From NCBI RefSeq assembly GCF_002286775.1, contig NZ_NSGJ01000002.1:1-64000 (forward strand): a stretch of DNA of 64,000 bases, read 5' to 3'. Origin of the DNA: Myroides sp. N17-2 (GTDB taxonomy: Bacteria; Bacteroidota; Bacteroidia; Flavobacteriales; Flavobacteriaceae). Position numbers and translations under genes: made by a program. Positions 32,583 to 42,007 of the stretch are shown here, in pieces. Numbering within the stretch: position 1 is the first letter of the stretch; the number at the start of each line of letters is the position of its first letter. The notes under the pieces are model-generated. The model did no database searches and had not been told where the DNA came from. It saw nothing but the letters and a program-made list of their open reading frames with translations.

Positions 32583-32993
32583 ATGTACCCAGAAGAAATA
32601 GTAAAACCAATGCGTCAAGAATTAGTTGAGGCAGGATTTGAATCATTACATACAGGAGAAGAAGTAGAAGCAGCTTTACAAAAAGCAGGTACTACATTAG
32701 TAGTTGTTAACTCAGTATGTGGATGTGCAGCGCGTAATGCTCGCCCAGCAGCAGTTATGAGTTTACAAGGAGATAAGAAGCCAAGTAACATCATCACTGT
32801 ATTTGCAGGAGTAGATAAGGATGCTGTAGACGTAGCACGTAAACACATGTTCCCTTTCCCTCCATCATCACCAGCTATGGCGTTATTCAAAGACGGTGAG
32901 TTAGTTCACATGTTAGAAAGACATCACATCGAAGGGGCTACTGCTGATGCAATAGCAGAAAACCTAAAAGATGCATATACAGAATTCTGTTAA
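32583..32993 (+). CDS. BrxA/BrxB-family bacilliredoxin
   Basis: Thiol-disulfide protein of 136 residues in the YphP/YqiW family, which removes bacillithiol from oxidised proteins in Firmicutes. The characteristic CGC active site is at Cys46-Gly47-Cys48 (NSVCGCAARNARP). This motif distinguishes it from ordinary CxxC thioredoxins. Homologs are frequent in Bacteroidota. Whether this organism makes bacillithiol cannot be judged from the window. Own promoter and terminator. Confidence 0.92.
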   Translation: MYPEEIVKPMRQELVEAGFESLHTGEEVEAALQKAGTTLVVVNSVCGCAARNARPAAVMSLQGDKKPSNIITVFAGVDKDAVDVARKHMFPFPPSSPAMALFKDGELVHMLERHHIEGATADAIAENLKDAYTEFC

Positions 32994-32999
32994 AAATAT

Positions 33000-33024
33000 A
33001 AACCACCTAATAGGTGGTTTTTTT
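33000..33024 (+). terminator. Terminator of the bacilliredoxin gene
   Basis: AAACCACCT/AGGTGGTTT stem-loop is followed by a T-run. Confidence 0.88.
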
Positions 33025-33200
33025 ATGCTTTAGATTATGCGAAAAATGTACTAATGACTGTTAATTGTTTATTTAAGATTAAGATTAGTTGATACTTCCA
33101 CCTATAGTATAGTATTTGAACTAGTTAAAGGTATCATATAGTTACTATTGATTATAGATTAAAACGATCGATAAGACTATTAATTTGCTGTATATGTTTA

Positions 33201-33230
33201 TTGTAGTATTTGCGTTTAAGTGTATATTTG
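33201..33230 (+). promoter_or_regulatory. Promoter of the acyltransferase gene
   Basis: TTG (33201-33203), 19 bases, TATATTTG (33223-33230), 18 bases before the ATG. Confidence 0.65.
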
Positions 33231-33248
33231 CGATAAACTATTGGATTA

Positions 33249-33980
33249 ATGCACAAAATTATATCATACCCTATATCTCTACTATTTGTACTCGTTATGT
33301 TAGTAGTTCTATATGTATTCCACTTTTTGCAGTGGATTGCATTTAGTTTGTTTGGGTATAAAGCACATAATATTACTGTAGAAGGGCTAGTCTTAGGGCT
33401 TATGGCTACTACGGGTATATTAGGGACGACCTATAAGTTCCATAAAGTTGAAGACTTACCTACTGATCGCCCGATTATATTCGTGGCTAATCACCAAAGT
33501 ATGTTTGATATTCCGATGATTATCTGGTTTTTTAGAAAGAATCATCCGAAGTTTGTCAGTAAGAAAGAGTTAGGAAAAGGTTTTCCTAGTATCTCATATA
33601 ATTTAAATCACGGTGGGTCAGTGTTAATTGATCGCAAAGACGCAAAGCAAGCATTAACTGCTATTAAAGGGCTTGGTCAATATATTTCTGAACATAACCG
33701 CTCTGCTGTTATTTTCCCAGAGGGTACTAGAAGTAGAGATGGCAAGCTTAAGAGATTCTCAGAAAATGGGGTAAAGATGCTTTGTAAGTTCGCACCTAAT
33801 GCATTAGTTGTACCTTTGACGATAAATAATTCGTGGAAGTTATTCCGTTTTGGCAAGTTTCCTTTCGGATTAGGTTCACGTATTAACTTATATGCACATC
33901 CATCTTTTGCAGTGAAAGATTTTACATTCGAAGAGATTATGCAGCGATGTGAAGATAATATCAAATCAAGAATAGAATAA
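33249..33980 (+). CDS. plsC: 1-acyl-sn-glycerol-3-phosphate acyltransferase
   Basis: Acylates lysophosphatidic acid to phosphatidic acid at the inner membrane. 243 residues with an N-terminal hydrophobic segment (about 8-35), the NHxxxxD box NHQSMFD (His82, Asp87) and the glycerol-phosphate-binding FPEGTRSRDG (156-165). It is followed by an acyl-ACP desaturase gene 85 bases downstream, consistent with a membrane-lipid cluster. More than one PlsC-like protein may exist in the genome, so the exact acyl acceptor is inferred. Confidence 0.92.
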   Translation: MHKIISYPISLLFVLVMLVVLYVFHFLQWIAFSLFGYKAHNITVEGLVLGLMATTGILGTTYKFHKVEDLPTDRPIIFVANHQSMFDIPMIIWFFRKNHPKFVSKKELGKGFPSISYNLNHGGSVLIDRKDAKQALTAIKGLGQYISEHNRSAVIFPEGTRSRDGKLKRFSENGVKMLCKFAPNALVVPLTINNSWKLFRFGKFPFGLGSRINLYAHPSFAVKDFTFEEIMQRCEDNIKSRIE

Positions 33981-34065
33981 AATTCTAAATATAAACTAGC
34001 CTTTAGCATTAATAAATCAAACTAAACCATTGAGGGAATAATGTAGAGGGCATAAATACAACAAT

Positions 34066-35064
34066 ATGTCTATAAAGAATGTTCGCCTAGAAGTAATGCA
34101 ATTCCTAGAGAAGAATATCGATAGCTTCGTAGATAGCTATTTGATACCTGTAGAGAAGATATGGCAACCATCAGACTTATTACCAGACTCAGAAGGAGTA
34201 AACTTCATCGAAGAGGTAAAAGAGCTTAGAGAATATGCCAAAGAATTACCATATGATTTTTGGGTTGTCTTAGTTGGTGATACGATCACTGAAGAGGCAC
34301 TTCCTACTTATGAATCTTGGTTAATGGATGTAGAAGGTGTAAACCAAAAAGACGGAGAAGGTGGTAATGGATGGGCTAAATGGCTACGTCACTGGACTGG
34401 AGAAGAGAACCGCCACGGAGACCTTCTTAATAAATACTTATACCTATCTGGTAGAGTAGATATGAAAGAGATAGAGATTACTACACATCACTTAATTAAC
34501 GATGGTTTTGATCCGGGTACAGATAGAGATCCTTATAAAAACTTTGTATTTACTAGTTTCCAAGAGTTAGCTACGTATGTATCACATAACCGTGTAGCGA
34601 AGTTAGCGAAGCAGTATGGTGATCATAAGTTATCTAAGATCTGTAGATTAATCGCTGGAGATGAAATGAGACACCACCATGCTTATAGCGAGTTTGTGGA
34701 TCGTATCTTTCAGGTTGACCCTAGTGAGATGATGTTAGCTTTCGTAGATATGATGAAGAGAAAAATCACTATGCCTGCCAATTTAATCCGTGAATCTGGA
34801 GGTAAAATGGGAGACGCATTCGAACTATTCTCTGACTCAGCTCAACGTATAGGTGTGTATACTGCACATGATTACATTGAGATTATGCAGAAGCTTATTG
34901 ACCGTTGGCAAGTAGATCAATTAAATAACCTTACAGATGAAGCTGAGAAAGCTAGAGATTATTTAATGAAGTTACCTGCTCGTATGTCTAGAGTAGCAGA
35001 TCGTATGACGATCGGTAAAGAAGAGCATATCTTTAAATGGGTTAAACCAGCCCTTATTAAATAA
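34066..35064 (+). CDS. Acyl-[acyl-carrier-protein] desaturase
   Basis: Soluble di-iron desaturase introducing a cis double bond into stearoyl- or palmitoyl-ACP, the plant and actinobacterial type. At 332 residues the two metal-binding pairs are visible: TEEALPTY near 76, EENRHG (Glu114, His117), Glu167 in SFQELAT, and DEMRHHH (Glu200, His203). It needs ferredoxin as electron donor, which is not encoded here. Lies between plsC and an HD hydrolase on the same strand, and could adjust membrane fluidity. Confidence 0.95.
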   Translation: MSIKNVRLEVMQFLEKNIDSFVDSYLIPVEKIWQPSDLLPDSEGVNFIEEVKELREYAKELPYDFWVVLVGDTITEEALPTYESWLMDVEGVNQKDGEGGNGWAKWLRHWTGEENRHGDLLNKYLYLSGRVDMKEIEITTHHLINDGFDPGTDRDPYKNFVFTSFQELATYVSHNRVAKLAKQYGDHKLSKICRLIAGDEMRHHHAYSEFVDRIFQVDPSEMMLAFVDMMKRKITMPANLIRESGGKMGDAFELFSDSAQRIGVYTAHDYIEIMQKLIDRWQVDQLNNLTDEAEKARDYLMKLPARMSRVADRMTIGKEEHIFKWVKPALIK

Positions 35065-35087
35065 TAACCAATTACAATACAATAGTT

Positions 35088-35738
35088 ATGGACAAGCGTA
35101 TAGATCAAGTCATCCTTTATGTAAAGAAAGAATTACAGCAAGCTGAGAGCGGTCACGACTGGTTCCACATCGAACGAGTTTATCGAAATGCATTGAATAT
35201 AGTAGAGGGTGAAGGTGAAGTCGACTTAGTTGTCGTTAAACTTATCGCGCTATTACACGATATAGCAGACAGTAAGTTCCACGGTGGAGATGAGACAGTA
35301 GGGCCTACTAAAGCAAGAAAGCTATTAGAAGAGCTGTCTTATGATCAAGATACTATTGAACACGTTGTTAAAGGAATTGAGAATATTTCTTTTAAAGGAG
35401 GTAACTTTAATCAGGTGTTTCGTTCTAAAGAACTAGATATTGTACAAGACGCTGATAGATTAGATGCTATAGGAGCCATCGGTATCGCTAGAACATTTAA
35501 CTACGGTGGATATAAGAATACATTGATGTATGATCCTAAGATAGAACCTAAGATAGGGATGTCTAAAGAGGAGTACAAGAATAATGTAGGAACAACGATT
35601 AATCACTTTTACGAGAAACTACTTCGTTTAAAAGATTTGATGAATACGGATACAGGAAGACAATTAGCAGAAGGACGCCATAAGTTTATGGAATCTTTCT
35701 TAAGCCAATTCTACGATGAGTGTGAGGGTAATGCCTAA
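35088..35738 (+). CDS. HD-domain metal-dependent phosphohydrolase
   Basis: Cytoplasmic HD-superfamily protein of 216 residues (YedJ/PA-like group). Ligand positions are His23/Asp24 (GHDWFH), His57-Asp58 in ALLHDIADSKF and Asp121-Asp123 in QDADRLDAIGAIG. Substrates in this group are unestablished; nucleotide or phospho-metabolite hydrolysis is usual. It begins 23 bases after the desaturase stop, so it is in the same transcript, ended by a strong terminator. Confidence 0.9.
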   Translation: MDKRIDQVILYVKKELQQAESGHDWFHIERVYRNALNIVEGEGEVDLVVVKLIALLHDIADSKFHGGDETVGPTKARKLLEELSYDQDTIEHVVKGIENISFKGGNFNQVFRSKELDIVQDADRLDAIGAIGIARTFNYGGYKNTLMYDPKIEPKIGMSKEEYKNNVGTTINHFYEKLLRLKDLMNTDTGRQLAEGRHKFMESFLSQFYDECEGNA

Positions 35739-35761
35739 TAAAGTCTTAGTTAGATATAGAG

Positions 35762-35787
35762 AAGCCAGTCGCAAGACTGGCTTTTTT
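35762..35787 (+). terminator. Terminator of the lipid-HD transcript
   Basis: AAGCCAGTC/GACTGGCTT with a GCAA tetraloop is followed by six T. Confidence 0.92.
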
Positions 35788-35799
35788 GTTATGTATAAT

Positions 35800-35953
35800 A
35801 CCTTAAATCTGCAACTACCATTTATTACGAATAAATTCTACTTTACATAGCTTCAATTAGCTCTTAAACCACACTACAGTGTGCTTTAATCACTAATATT
35901 GCTCTGTTTTGTACAATTCATTCTCATTTAAATGTTATCTGCATATTTAAGGT
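35800..35953 (+). repeat. MITE-like palindromic repeat, copy 4
   Basis: 154 bp, colinear with copy 1 and differing at about 11 positions. Left end is ACCTTAAATCTG; the right end has two changes from the perfect inverse. Central palindrome CACACTACAGTGTG. Flanked by the direct repeat AAT (35797-35799 and 35954-35956), a probable 3-bp target duplication. Confidence 0.85.
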
Positions 35954-36064
35954 AATATACTTTTTGGATATATTTACTTATTCAAGTGCTGTTTTTTTGT
36001 GTAATAATTACGTGAAGTGTAATTTTTTGTTAACTTTAGTTAAAATTATTAAACTACTCACGAT

Positions 36065-37465
36065 ATGCGATTAGACTATGAACCCGATGTAAGGCCTCTA
36101 AAGTCAGTAAAGAACTATCTTATTATTCTGGTAAATGTTATTACATTATTACTACTTATAAATTATTTGCCCTATGAACCACAAGTAAATAAAGGACTTG
36201 CCCTTTTAGTATTTGTGGCTGTGTTATGGTTGACAGAAGCTATACATGTTACTACGACGGCTGTGTTTGTGCCAGTGCTTGCTATAGGATTAGGGCTCTC
36301 TGATACTAAAGCGGCTTTGTCATCATTTGCTGATCCTACGATCTTCTTATTCTTGGGAGGATTTGTATTAGCAGGAGCATTACACGTACAGAAGTTAGAT
36401 ACCATTATCGCTAATAAGATTATGTATTTAGCGAAAGGGAGGTTACTCTATGCTGTGTTCTATTTATTCTTAGTGACTGCTTTATTATCTATGTGGATTA
36501 GCAACACTGCTACAGTAGCGATGATGCTGCCCTTAGTAGTTGGGGTCTTGGGACAATTAGATAGAGAAAAGCACCGCAATACTTATGTATTCGTATTGCT
36601 AGGGATAGCATACAGTGCGAGTATAGGAGGAATGGGAACGGTAGTAGGAAGTCCACCGAACGCTATTGTTGCTTCACAACTTAATATATCCTTTTCGGAG
36701 TGGATGAAGATGGGAATCCCTATTGTGTTATTGTTATTGCCAATTATGATTGCTGTTATTTACTTTGTATTTAAACCGAAGCTTGACTTTACCTTTAAAC
36801 ATACCTCTGAGAACATACCCATGAATTTTGATAGATGGTTAACCTTAGGTATATTCTTGTTTACTGCGATTTGTTGGATCTTTAGTAATGAATTAAATCC
36901 TATTGTAGCTAATTGGGTTGGCTTCGAAGGTAAGTTCTCTAGTTTTGATACGTTCATCTCTCTATTGGCTTTTATATTGATCTGTGTGAGTCAAGTATCA
37001 AGGTGGAAGGAGCTGCAGCATAATGTAGACTGGGGTGTACTACTTCTTTTTGGAGGAGGATTGACACTTAGTATGGTGCTTAAAGACTCAGGAGCTAGTA
37101 AAGTGATGGCGGATATATTAGTGTCTTTTATTAAGAATAGTCACTATTTTACTATTGGATTAGTAGTCTCATTCTTCATTGTATTCTTGACTGAGTTTAC
37201 TTCTAATACTGCCAGTGCGGCGTTATTAGTACCTATCTTTATCTCTATCTCAGCGGAACTAGGTTTACCTCCATTAGGGCTATCGATGATTATCGGGTTA
37301 GGAGCATCATGTGCATTTATGCTACCTGTGGCGACACCACCTAATGCCATCGTATTCGGTACAGGAGATATCCGTCAGAAAGAGATGATGAAAGCAGGTT
37401 TTGTATTGAATATTATCTGTGCGATATTACTGTCTGTTATAGCTTACTTCTTTTGGTTGAGTTAA
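36065..37465 (+). CDS. SLC13/DASS-family sodium:anion symporter
   Basis: Inner-membrane transporter of 466 residues with about eleven hydrophobic segments. Both diagnostic SNT motifs are present: WISNTATVAMMLPL (Ser146-Asn147-Thr148) and FTSNTASAALLVPI in the second half, each preceding a substrate-binding hairpin, plus VGSPPNAIV and VATPPNAIVFG. The family moves di- and tricarboxylates or sulfate with Na+. The SNT pair and PPNAI motifs favour dicarboxylates, but the substrate is inferred. It is monocistronic and terminated. Confidence 0.92.
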   Translation: MRLDYEPDVRPLKSVKNYLIILVNVITLLLLINYLPYEPQVNKGLALLVFVAVLWLTEAIHVTTTAVFVPVLAIGLGLSDTKAALSSFADPTIFLFLGGFVLAGALHVQKLDTIIANKIMYLAKGRLLYAVFYLFLVTALLSMWISNTATVAMMLPLVVGVLGQLDREKHRNTYVFVLLGIAYSASIGGMGTVVGSPPNAIVASQLNISFSEWMKMGIPIVLLLLPIMIAVIYFVFKPKLDFTFKHTSENIPMNFDRWLTLGIFLFTAICWIFSNELNPIVANWVGFEGKFSSFDTFISLLAFILICVSQVSRWKELQHNVDWGVLLLFGGGLTLSMVLKDSGASKVMADILVSFIKNSHYFTIGLVVSFFIVFLTEFTSNTASAALLVPIFISISAELGLPPLGLSMIIGLGASCAFMLPVATPPNAIVFGTGDIRQKEMMKAGFVLNIICAILLSVIAYFFWLS

Positions 37466-37485
37466 TAGAATTGTTATAAAACATA

Positions 37486-37517
37486 AAGGGCTGTATCATA
37501 ATTTTGATACAGCCCTT
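37486..37517 (+). terminator. Terminator of the DASS symporter gene
   Basis: 13-bp stem AAGGGCTGTATCA/TGATACAGCCCTT with a 6-base loop, followed by a short T-rich run. Confidence 0.88.
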
Positions 37518-37534
37518 ATTTAATTTATATAGGT

Positions 37535-37561
37535 AGATTAGTGATCATAGACCACTAATCT
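37535..37561 (-). terminator. Terminator downstream of the PurF-like gene
   Basis: AGATTAGTG/CACTAATCT inverted repeat just beyond the minus-strand stop. The minus-strand T-run is weak. Confidence 0.55.
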
Positions 37562-37568
37562 CTATCTA

Positions 37569-39467
37569 CTAATACGGTTTCTCGTCACGTCCTTCATAGA
37601 AGTTGATAAATGCTCTGTTTACTACTCGGTTACCTCCGATAGTAGGGTATTCACCAGTGAAGTACCAGTCCCCTAAGTTATGAGGACATGCAGTATGTAG
37701 GTTCTCTACAGACTGGAATACAATCTTAACTTCAGATTTGATATTCACATCTTTTACCATTTCAGCTATTTTGTCAGAGATCTCTTTATCTGTAAATGGA
37801 GCATATATTTCTGTAACGAAGTTTACTACTTCGCTATCGTGTAAATTTTCTTGTGCTTTAGACTTAGTATATACCTCTTCTACGATGTGATATAGGTTGC
37901 GTTCCTTAAGAAGTTCTATAGCAGCTTGGAAAGCGATAAGTCCTTCTAACTTTGCCATATCGATACCATAACAGTCAGGATATCTCACCTGAGGAGCAGC
38001 AGATACCACTACAATACTCTTAGGATTAAGTCTATCTAACATACGGATAATACTCTTTTTAAGTGTAGTACCACGTACGATACTATCATCTATAATAACT
38101 AGATTATCCGTTGGTTTTATCACTCCATAAGTCACGTCATATACGTGAGCAACTAAGTCATCACGACTACTGTCATCAGTGATAAAAGTTCTCAACTTAG
38201 CGTCTTTTACAGCTATCTTCTCTGTTCTTAATTTCACAGATAAAATCTCTTGTAGTTTAGCCTCAGTTAAGTTCTCTTTATTCTTTAGGATATCACTGAT
38301 CTTTCTTTGGTTAAGGAAGTCTTGTGCTCCCTCTACCATACCATAGAATGATGTCTCAGAAGTGTTTGGGATATATGAGAACACAGAGTTATCTGTATCG
38401 TCATTAATTGCTTTAAGTACTTCAGGGAAGATAAGTTTACCTAGATCTTTACGTTCTTGGTAGATTTCAGCATCATTTCCTCTAGAGAAATAAACTCTCT
38501 CGAAAGAACATGCTTTTAACGGAAGAGGCTCTAATATTTGTTCAAAGTGTACAGAAGCATCTTTGCGAATGATAAGCGCTTGTCCAGGAACAATCTCTTT
38601 AATCTCATCAAAAGGAACATTAAACGCTGTCTGTATTACAGGGCGCTCACTAGCAACTACTACTATCTCGTCATTCTCAAAATAGAATGCAGGACGTATA
38701 CCAGCAGGGTCACGTAGTACGAATGTATCACCATGACCTATCATACCTGCCATAGCGAATCCACCATCCCAGTTTTTAGAAGCGCGACGTAAGATACGAG
38801 CTACATCTAGACGCTCTCCGATAAGTGGAGACGCATTCTTTTTAGTATATCCTTCTTGTTTTATTTTGTAGTATAAATCATTTACTTCATCATCTAAGAA
38901 GTGACCTATCTTCTCCATCACAGTGATAGTATCAGACATCTCCTTAGGATGTTGTCCTAACTCTACTAGATCTTGAAACAAATCTCTAACATTGGTAAGG
39001 TTAAAATTACCTGCTACGATTAAGTTTCTGTGCATCCAGTTATTTTGACGCAAGAATGGGTGAACGCTTTCTATATTGTTCTTACCGAAAGTACCATATC
39101 TTACGTGACCTAAGAATACTTCGCCTATATATGGGATGTGTTTCTTTTGTAGATCTACGTTATTGTGATATTCAGGATGAGCTTCCATCTCTTCATTGAT
39201 ACGCTCATTGATTTGTTGGAATATATCTTGTATAGGTTGTGCTTTATTAGAGCGAACGCGACTGATGTAACGCTCACCAGCATCCATATCCAGTTTGATA
39301 CTTGCTAGACCAGCTCCATCTTGTCCTCTGTTGTGCTGTTTCTCTAGTAACAAGTACATCTTCTGTATAGGATAGAAGGCACTACCATACTTTTCTTTGT
39401 AGTAAGATAACGGTTTTTTTAATCTTAAAACCGCTATACCGCATTCGTGTTTTAAAGCGTCGCTCAT
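37569..39467 (-). CDS. PurF-like amidophosphoribosyltransferase, long form
   Basis: Glutamine PRPP amidotransferase-type protein. From the chosen start it has 632 residues, about 120 longer than ordinary PurF. The N-terminal class II amidotransferase begins MSDALKHECGIAV, so Cys9 would be the nucleophile after removal of an 8-residue propeptide. KQHNRGQDGAG, GHVRYGTFG and a GNFN motif follow. The PRPP loop is LVIIDDSIVRGTTL. Extra segments lie between the domains (about 80-110 and 380-440) and at the C-terminus (LHTACPHNLGDWYFTG). It could be purine PurF or a dedicated paralog; Bacteroidota commonly have both. Downstream of a PfkB kinase gene by 60 bases. A start at 39506 is possible but lacks family support. 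Confidence 0.85.
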   Translation of the reverse strand: MSDALKHECGIAVLRLKKPLSYYKEKYGSAFYPIQKMYLLLEKQHNRGQDGAGLASIKLDMDAGERYISRVRSNKAQPIQDIFQQINERINEEMEAHPEYHNNVDLQKKHIPYIGEVFLGHVRYGTFGKNNIESVHPFLRQNNWMHRNLIVAGNFNLTNVRDLFQDLVELGQHPKEMSDTITVMEKIGHFLDDEVNDLYYKIKQEGYTKKNASPLIGERLDVARILRRASKNWDGGFAMAGMIGHGDTFVLRDPAGIRPAFYFENDEIVVVASERPVIQTAFNVPFDEIKEIVPGQALIIRKDASVHFEQILEPLPLKACSFERVYFSRGNDAEIYQERKDLGKLIFPEVLKAINDDTDNSVFSYIPNTSETSFYGMVEGAQDFLNQRKISDILKNKENLTEAKLQEILSVKLRTEKIAVKDAKLRTFITDDSSRDDLVAHVYDVTYGVIKPTDNLVIIDDSIVRGTTLKKSIIRMLDRLNPKSIVVVSAAPQVRYPDCYGIDMAKLEGLIAFQAAIELLKERNLYHIVEEVYTKSKAQENLHDSEVVNFVTEIYAPFTDKEISDKIAEMVKDVNIKSEVKIVFQSVENLHTACPHNLGDWYFTGEYPTIGGNRVVNRAFINFYEGRDEKPY

Positions 39468-39527
39468 GTTTAGTTGTGTGTTGGTGTTGAATAAAAAAAG
39501 CCCCATGACGAGGCTTATAATTTTACA

Positions 39528-40457
39528 TTATTGTTTTAATTCGATATCGAATTGAGTTAACATCTTAAATTGTTGTAGTCTTTCAACTACGTCGTTATCC
39601 TTTAAATTCTCCATCCTGCATGTTCCGAATTCTTCTACGCAGAACGAGGCAAGGTTAGATCCATATATGATAGCATTCTTCATGTTTCTAAACGAAACAT
39701 TACTGCTCTGTGTTAAATATCCTGTGAATCCACCTGCAAAGGTATCTCCAGCTCCAGTAGGATCAAATACTTCTTTTAAAGGTAGCGCAGGAGCAAAGAA
39801 TACATCTTTGTCTGCAAAAAGCAAGGCTCCGTGCTCGCCTTTCTTTATCACTACATATTTTGGACCCATCGTATGAATAATCTCCGCAGCCTTCACTAGT
39901 GAGTATTCACCAGATAGTTGACGTGCTTCCTCATCATTGATGGTGATAACATCTACTCTTTTTAGTACTTCTTTTAGTTCCTCAAGTGCACAATTCATCC
40001 AAAAATTCATAGTATCTAATACGACAAGTTTTGGTTGAGTAGTTAATTGATCTAAGACACCTATCTGAATATTTGGATGTAAGTTTCCTAACATTACTAC
40101 ATCTGCGTCTTTAAAGTTGGCTGGAACTACTGGGTTAAAGTCTGCTAATACATTAAGTTGTGTGTCTAATGTATCTCTAGAGTTTAGATCATTATGGTAT
40201 CTACCACTCCAGAAGAAGGTTTTACCTCCTTGTACGACTTCGATTCCCGAAGTATCTATGTTTTTACTATTTAAAAGATCCAAGTGTTCTTGTGGGAAAT
40301 CATCTCCTACCACAGACACTATAGCTGATTTAATATTGAAGTGTGAGGCAGACAATCCGATGTACGTTGCCGCACCACCTAATATCTTGTCTGTCTTTCC
40401 GAATGGAGTTTCTATCGCATCAAAGGCCACCGTCCCCACTATCAGTAATTTATTCAT
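39528..40457 (-). CDS. PfkB-family sugar/nucleoside kinase
   Basis: Cytoplasmic ribokinase-fold kinase of 309 residues. The N-terminal glycine pair is KILGGAATYIGL, and the catalytic signature is DPTGAGDTFAGGFTGYL with the general-base Asp. The substrate could be ribose, a nucleoside or another furanose. Pairing with a PurF-like gene on one transcript suggests a link to PRPP or nucleotide metabolism. It begins VGTVAFDAIETPFG. Promoter at 40481-40513. Confidence 0.92.
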   Translation of the reverse strand: MNKLLIVGTVAFDAIETPFGKTDKILGGAATYIGLSASHFNIKSAIVSVVGDDFPQEHLDLLNSKNIDTSGIEVVQGGKTFFWSGRYHNDLNSRDTLDTQLNVLADFNPVVPANFKDADVVMLGNLHPNIQIGVLDQLTTQPKLVVLDTMNFWMNCALEELKEVLKRVDVITINDEEARQLSGEYSLVKAAEIIHTMGPKYVVIKKGEHGALLFADKDVFFAPALPLKEVFDPTGAGDTFAGGFTGYLTQSSNVSFRNMKNAIIYGSNLASFCVEEFGTCRMENLKDNDVVERLQQFKMLTQFDIELKQ

Positions 40458-40480
40458 ATTTTTTGCAAAGAAATAAGCTA

Positions 40481-40513
40481 CAAATATATGGCAATACTCT
40501 TTTTACTACCAAA
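40481..40513 (-). promoter_or_regulatory. Promoter of the PfkB-PurF transcript
   Basis: On the minus strand TTTG (40513-40510), 21 bases, TATATTTG (40488-40481), 23 bases before the ATG. Confidence 0.6.
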
Positions 40514-41176
40514 TTAAATAAGCACAATTAACTATTTTACTAGCAATGAGTTTGTTATCAAATATAGTGGTTTATTCGTAATCATCACATACTTAGTGAA
40601 TATAATCTCAATTTATAGTAGTTAGCATTGTTTTTTGTGCTGTTTTTTTAACAAGGTTGGCATGGATTTTATAAATCACATCTTCTGTGTCGTGTTCAAA
40701 TTAGGTGATTGTTATCACGATATTCTCATTGTGATTAAGGATGCTGATTTTAGTTGCTATTCTCTCTATTTGCTTACTTATTTTGTAACTTCTATTATAT
40801 AGGTAGTAAAGCTATCAGATTGGCTTTCGATCTTTGGGTTACTTTATGTATATAAGACTTAAGTATTATAATGTGTTTTTGTGTTTAGTGTGTAACTATT
40901 ATAGTTGTGGTAATGCTAAATAAAGAAGTTAATTATGGTTATTATCATACTCTTATTTTCATGAGGTGTTTGCTTCAAGAGTGATTTAAAATTACGTCAA
41001 TAATGCTTCAACAAAAGGCTGTGTTAATAGGGTAATCTTGTAGTTATGTTGAAGCAGTGATGAAGAAGTTAGATGTGGTGAGTATAAATCGCTTTTTAGT
41101 TTATTTTGTTCTAGTTTTTTATTTTGAATTATAACAAGTTTTTTCTAAAGAGGGAAGGTGTTGTTTATAGCAGAAA

Positions 41177-41215
41177 AAGTGCTAGATACATTTTACCTAA
41201 ATGTATCTAGCACTT
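41177..41215 (-). terminator. Terminator of the duplicated-lipoprotein transcript
   Basis: 17-bp perfect stem AAGTGCTAGATACATTT/inverse with a 5-base loop, followed on the minus strand by a T-run. Confidence 0.88.
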
Positions 41216-41248
41216 GGATGGATAGTATATTATTTTAGGAACAGTATA

Positions 41249-41995
41249 TTATCCAGCATTGATAGTTATTTCTGTATCTCTAGGATTATCAGATTCGAAT
41301 CTGAAAGTACGCGGTTTTAAAGTATAAGAGTTGCTAGTTTCGTCTTGTTCTCCTGTTTGCCAATTGTGACTGCTTTCTTCTGTTGACACATCTCCTGTTA
41401 ATGGAGTATAGGTTACGCCATGAAAAAAGCCTGCTGCGGATATTGACAAGTCGATAGTAGTAGCGATTAGTTGATTATCGATGTATTCGTATTCAGCTGA
41501 AAAGTAGCCTCCATATACTTTAGCGTAGATTTGGAGTTTTTTTGAGTCTTCGTTCTGAAGTATGTCAAAGTCAAAAGACTCATTGTCATCAGCGTACTTA
41601 GATAGCATCGCTACCCTAGACATCGCATCTAAGATATAGGTGTTATCTTCTTGTTGTAATAAGATTAAGACAGGGCGGCTAGCATCAGGATCATTCTTAT
41701 GAAATAGAAGTAGTACTAGATCTTCAAGTCCATCTTTATTAAGATCCATTTTCAGTTCCCTTATCACCTCATATTTGCTAGATCTTGGTATGAAGTCTTC
41801 TATGGATCTACCTGTTTTAGGGAAAGATATTTCTTTATCTTCAGGAATGTATTCAGGGGCTTCTTCATTTACAGTCACTTCTTCTGCATCTTCGTAGTAT
41901 TCTTCTGAGTCATTACTCTCATTGCCTTTACAAGAGTGTAGGGTAGGGATGATTATTAACAGGGTTGTTAATAGGATGTAGATGTGTTTATTCAT
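41249..41995 (-). CDS. Lipoprotein with calcium-loop-like motif, second of tandem pair
   Basis: Unrecognised lipoprotein of 248 residues with a signal ending LHSC (Cys22), an acidic Glu/Asp-rich linker (about 26-56), then a globular domain with DLNKDGLEDLVLLLFHK (about 84-100). That motif is a D-x-N-x-D-G-x-x-D loop like those of FG-GAP/dockerin calcium-binding repeats, followed by RPVLILLQQ and TYILDAMSR. Similar proteins store or report integer and float values of unknown use. It is 12 bases downstream of a paralog sharing the signal peptide and motif. A terminator follows. No function is proposed. Confidence 0.65.
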   Translation of the reverse strand: MNKHIYILLTTLLIIIPTLHSCKGNESNDSEEYYEDAEEVTVNEEAPEYIPEDKEISFPKTGRSIEDFIPRSSKYEVIRELKMDLNKDGLEDLVLLLFHKNDPDASRPVLILLQQEDNTYILDAMSRVAMLSKYADDNESFDFDILQNEDSKKLQIYAKVYGGYFSAEYEYIDNQLIATTIDLSISAAGFFHGVTYTPLTGDVSTEESSHNWQTGEQDETSNSYTLKPRTFRFESDNPRDTEITINAG

Positions 41996-42007
41996 AAGTG
42001 AAATTGA

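Larger units (their letters stand above)
35739..36064. other. Intergenic region before the DASS symporter gene
   Basis: Holds a terminator, MITE-like copy 4, and an AT-rich leader with a weak -7-like TAACTTTA near 36030. No gene is visible. Confidence 0.6.
40458..41248. other. Long non-coding region upstream of the PfkB gene
   Basis: 791 bases with no credible gene on either strand. It contains the PfkB promoter, an inverted repeat TGCTTCAACA (41004-41013)/TGTTGAAGCA (41047-41056) with a 33-base loop, and the terminator of the lipoprotein pair (41177-41215). It may hide a small RNA, but I cannot identify one. Confidence 0.6.
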
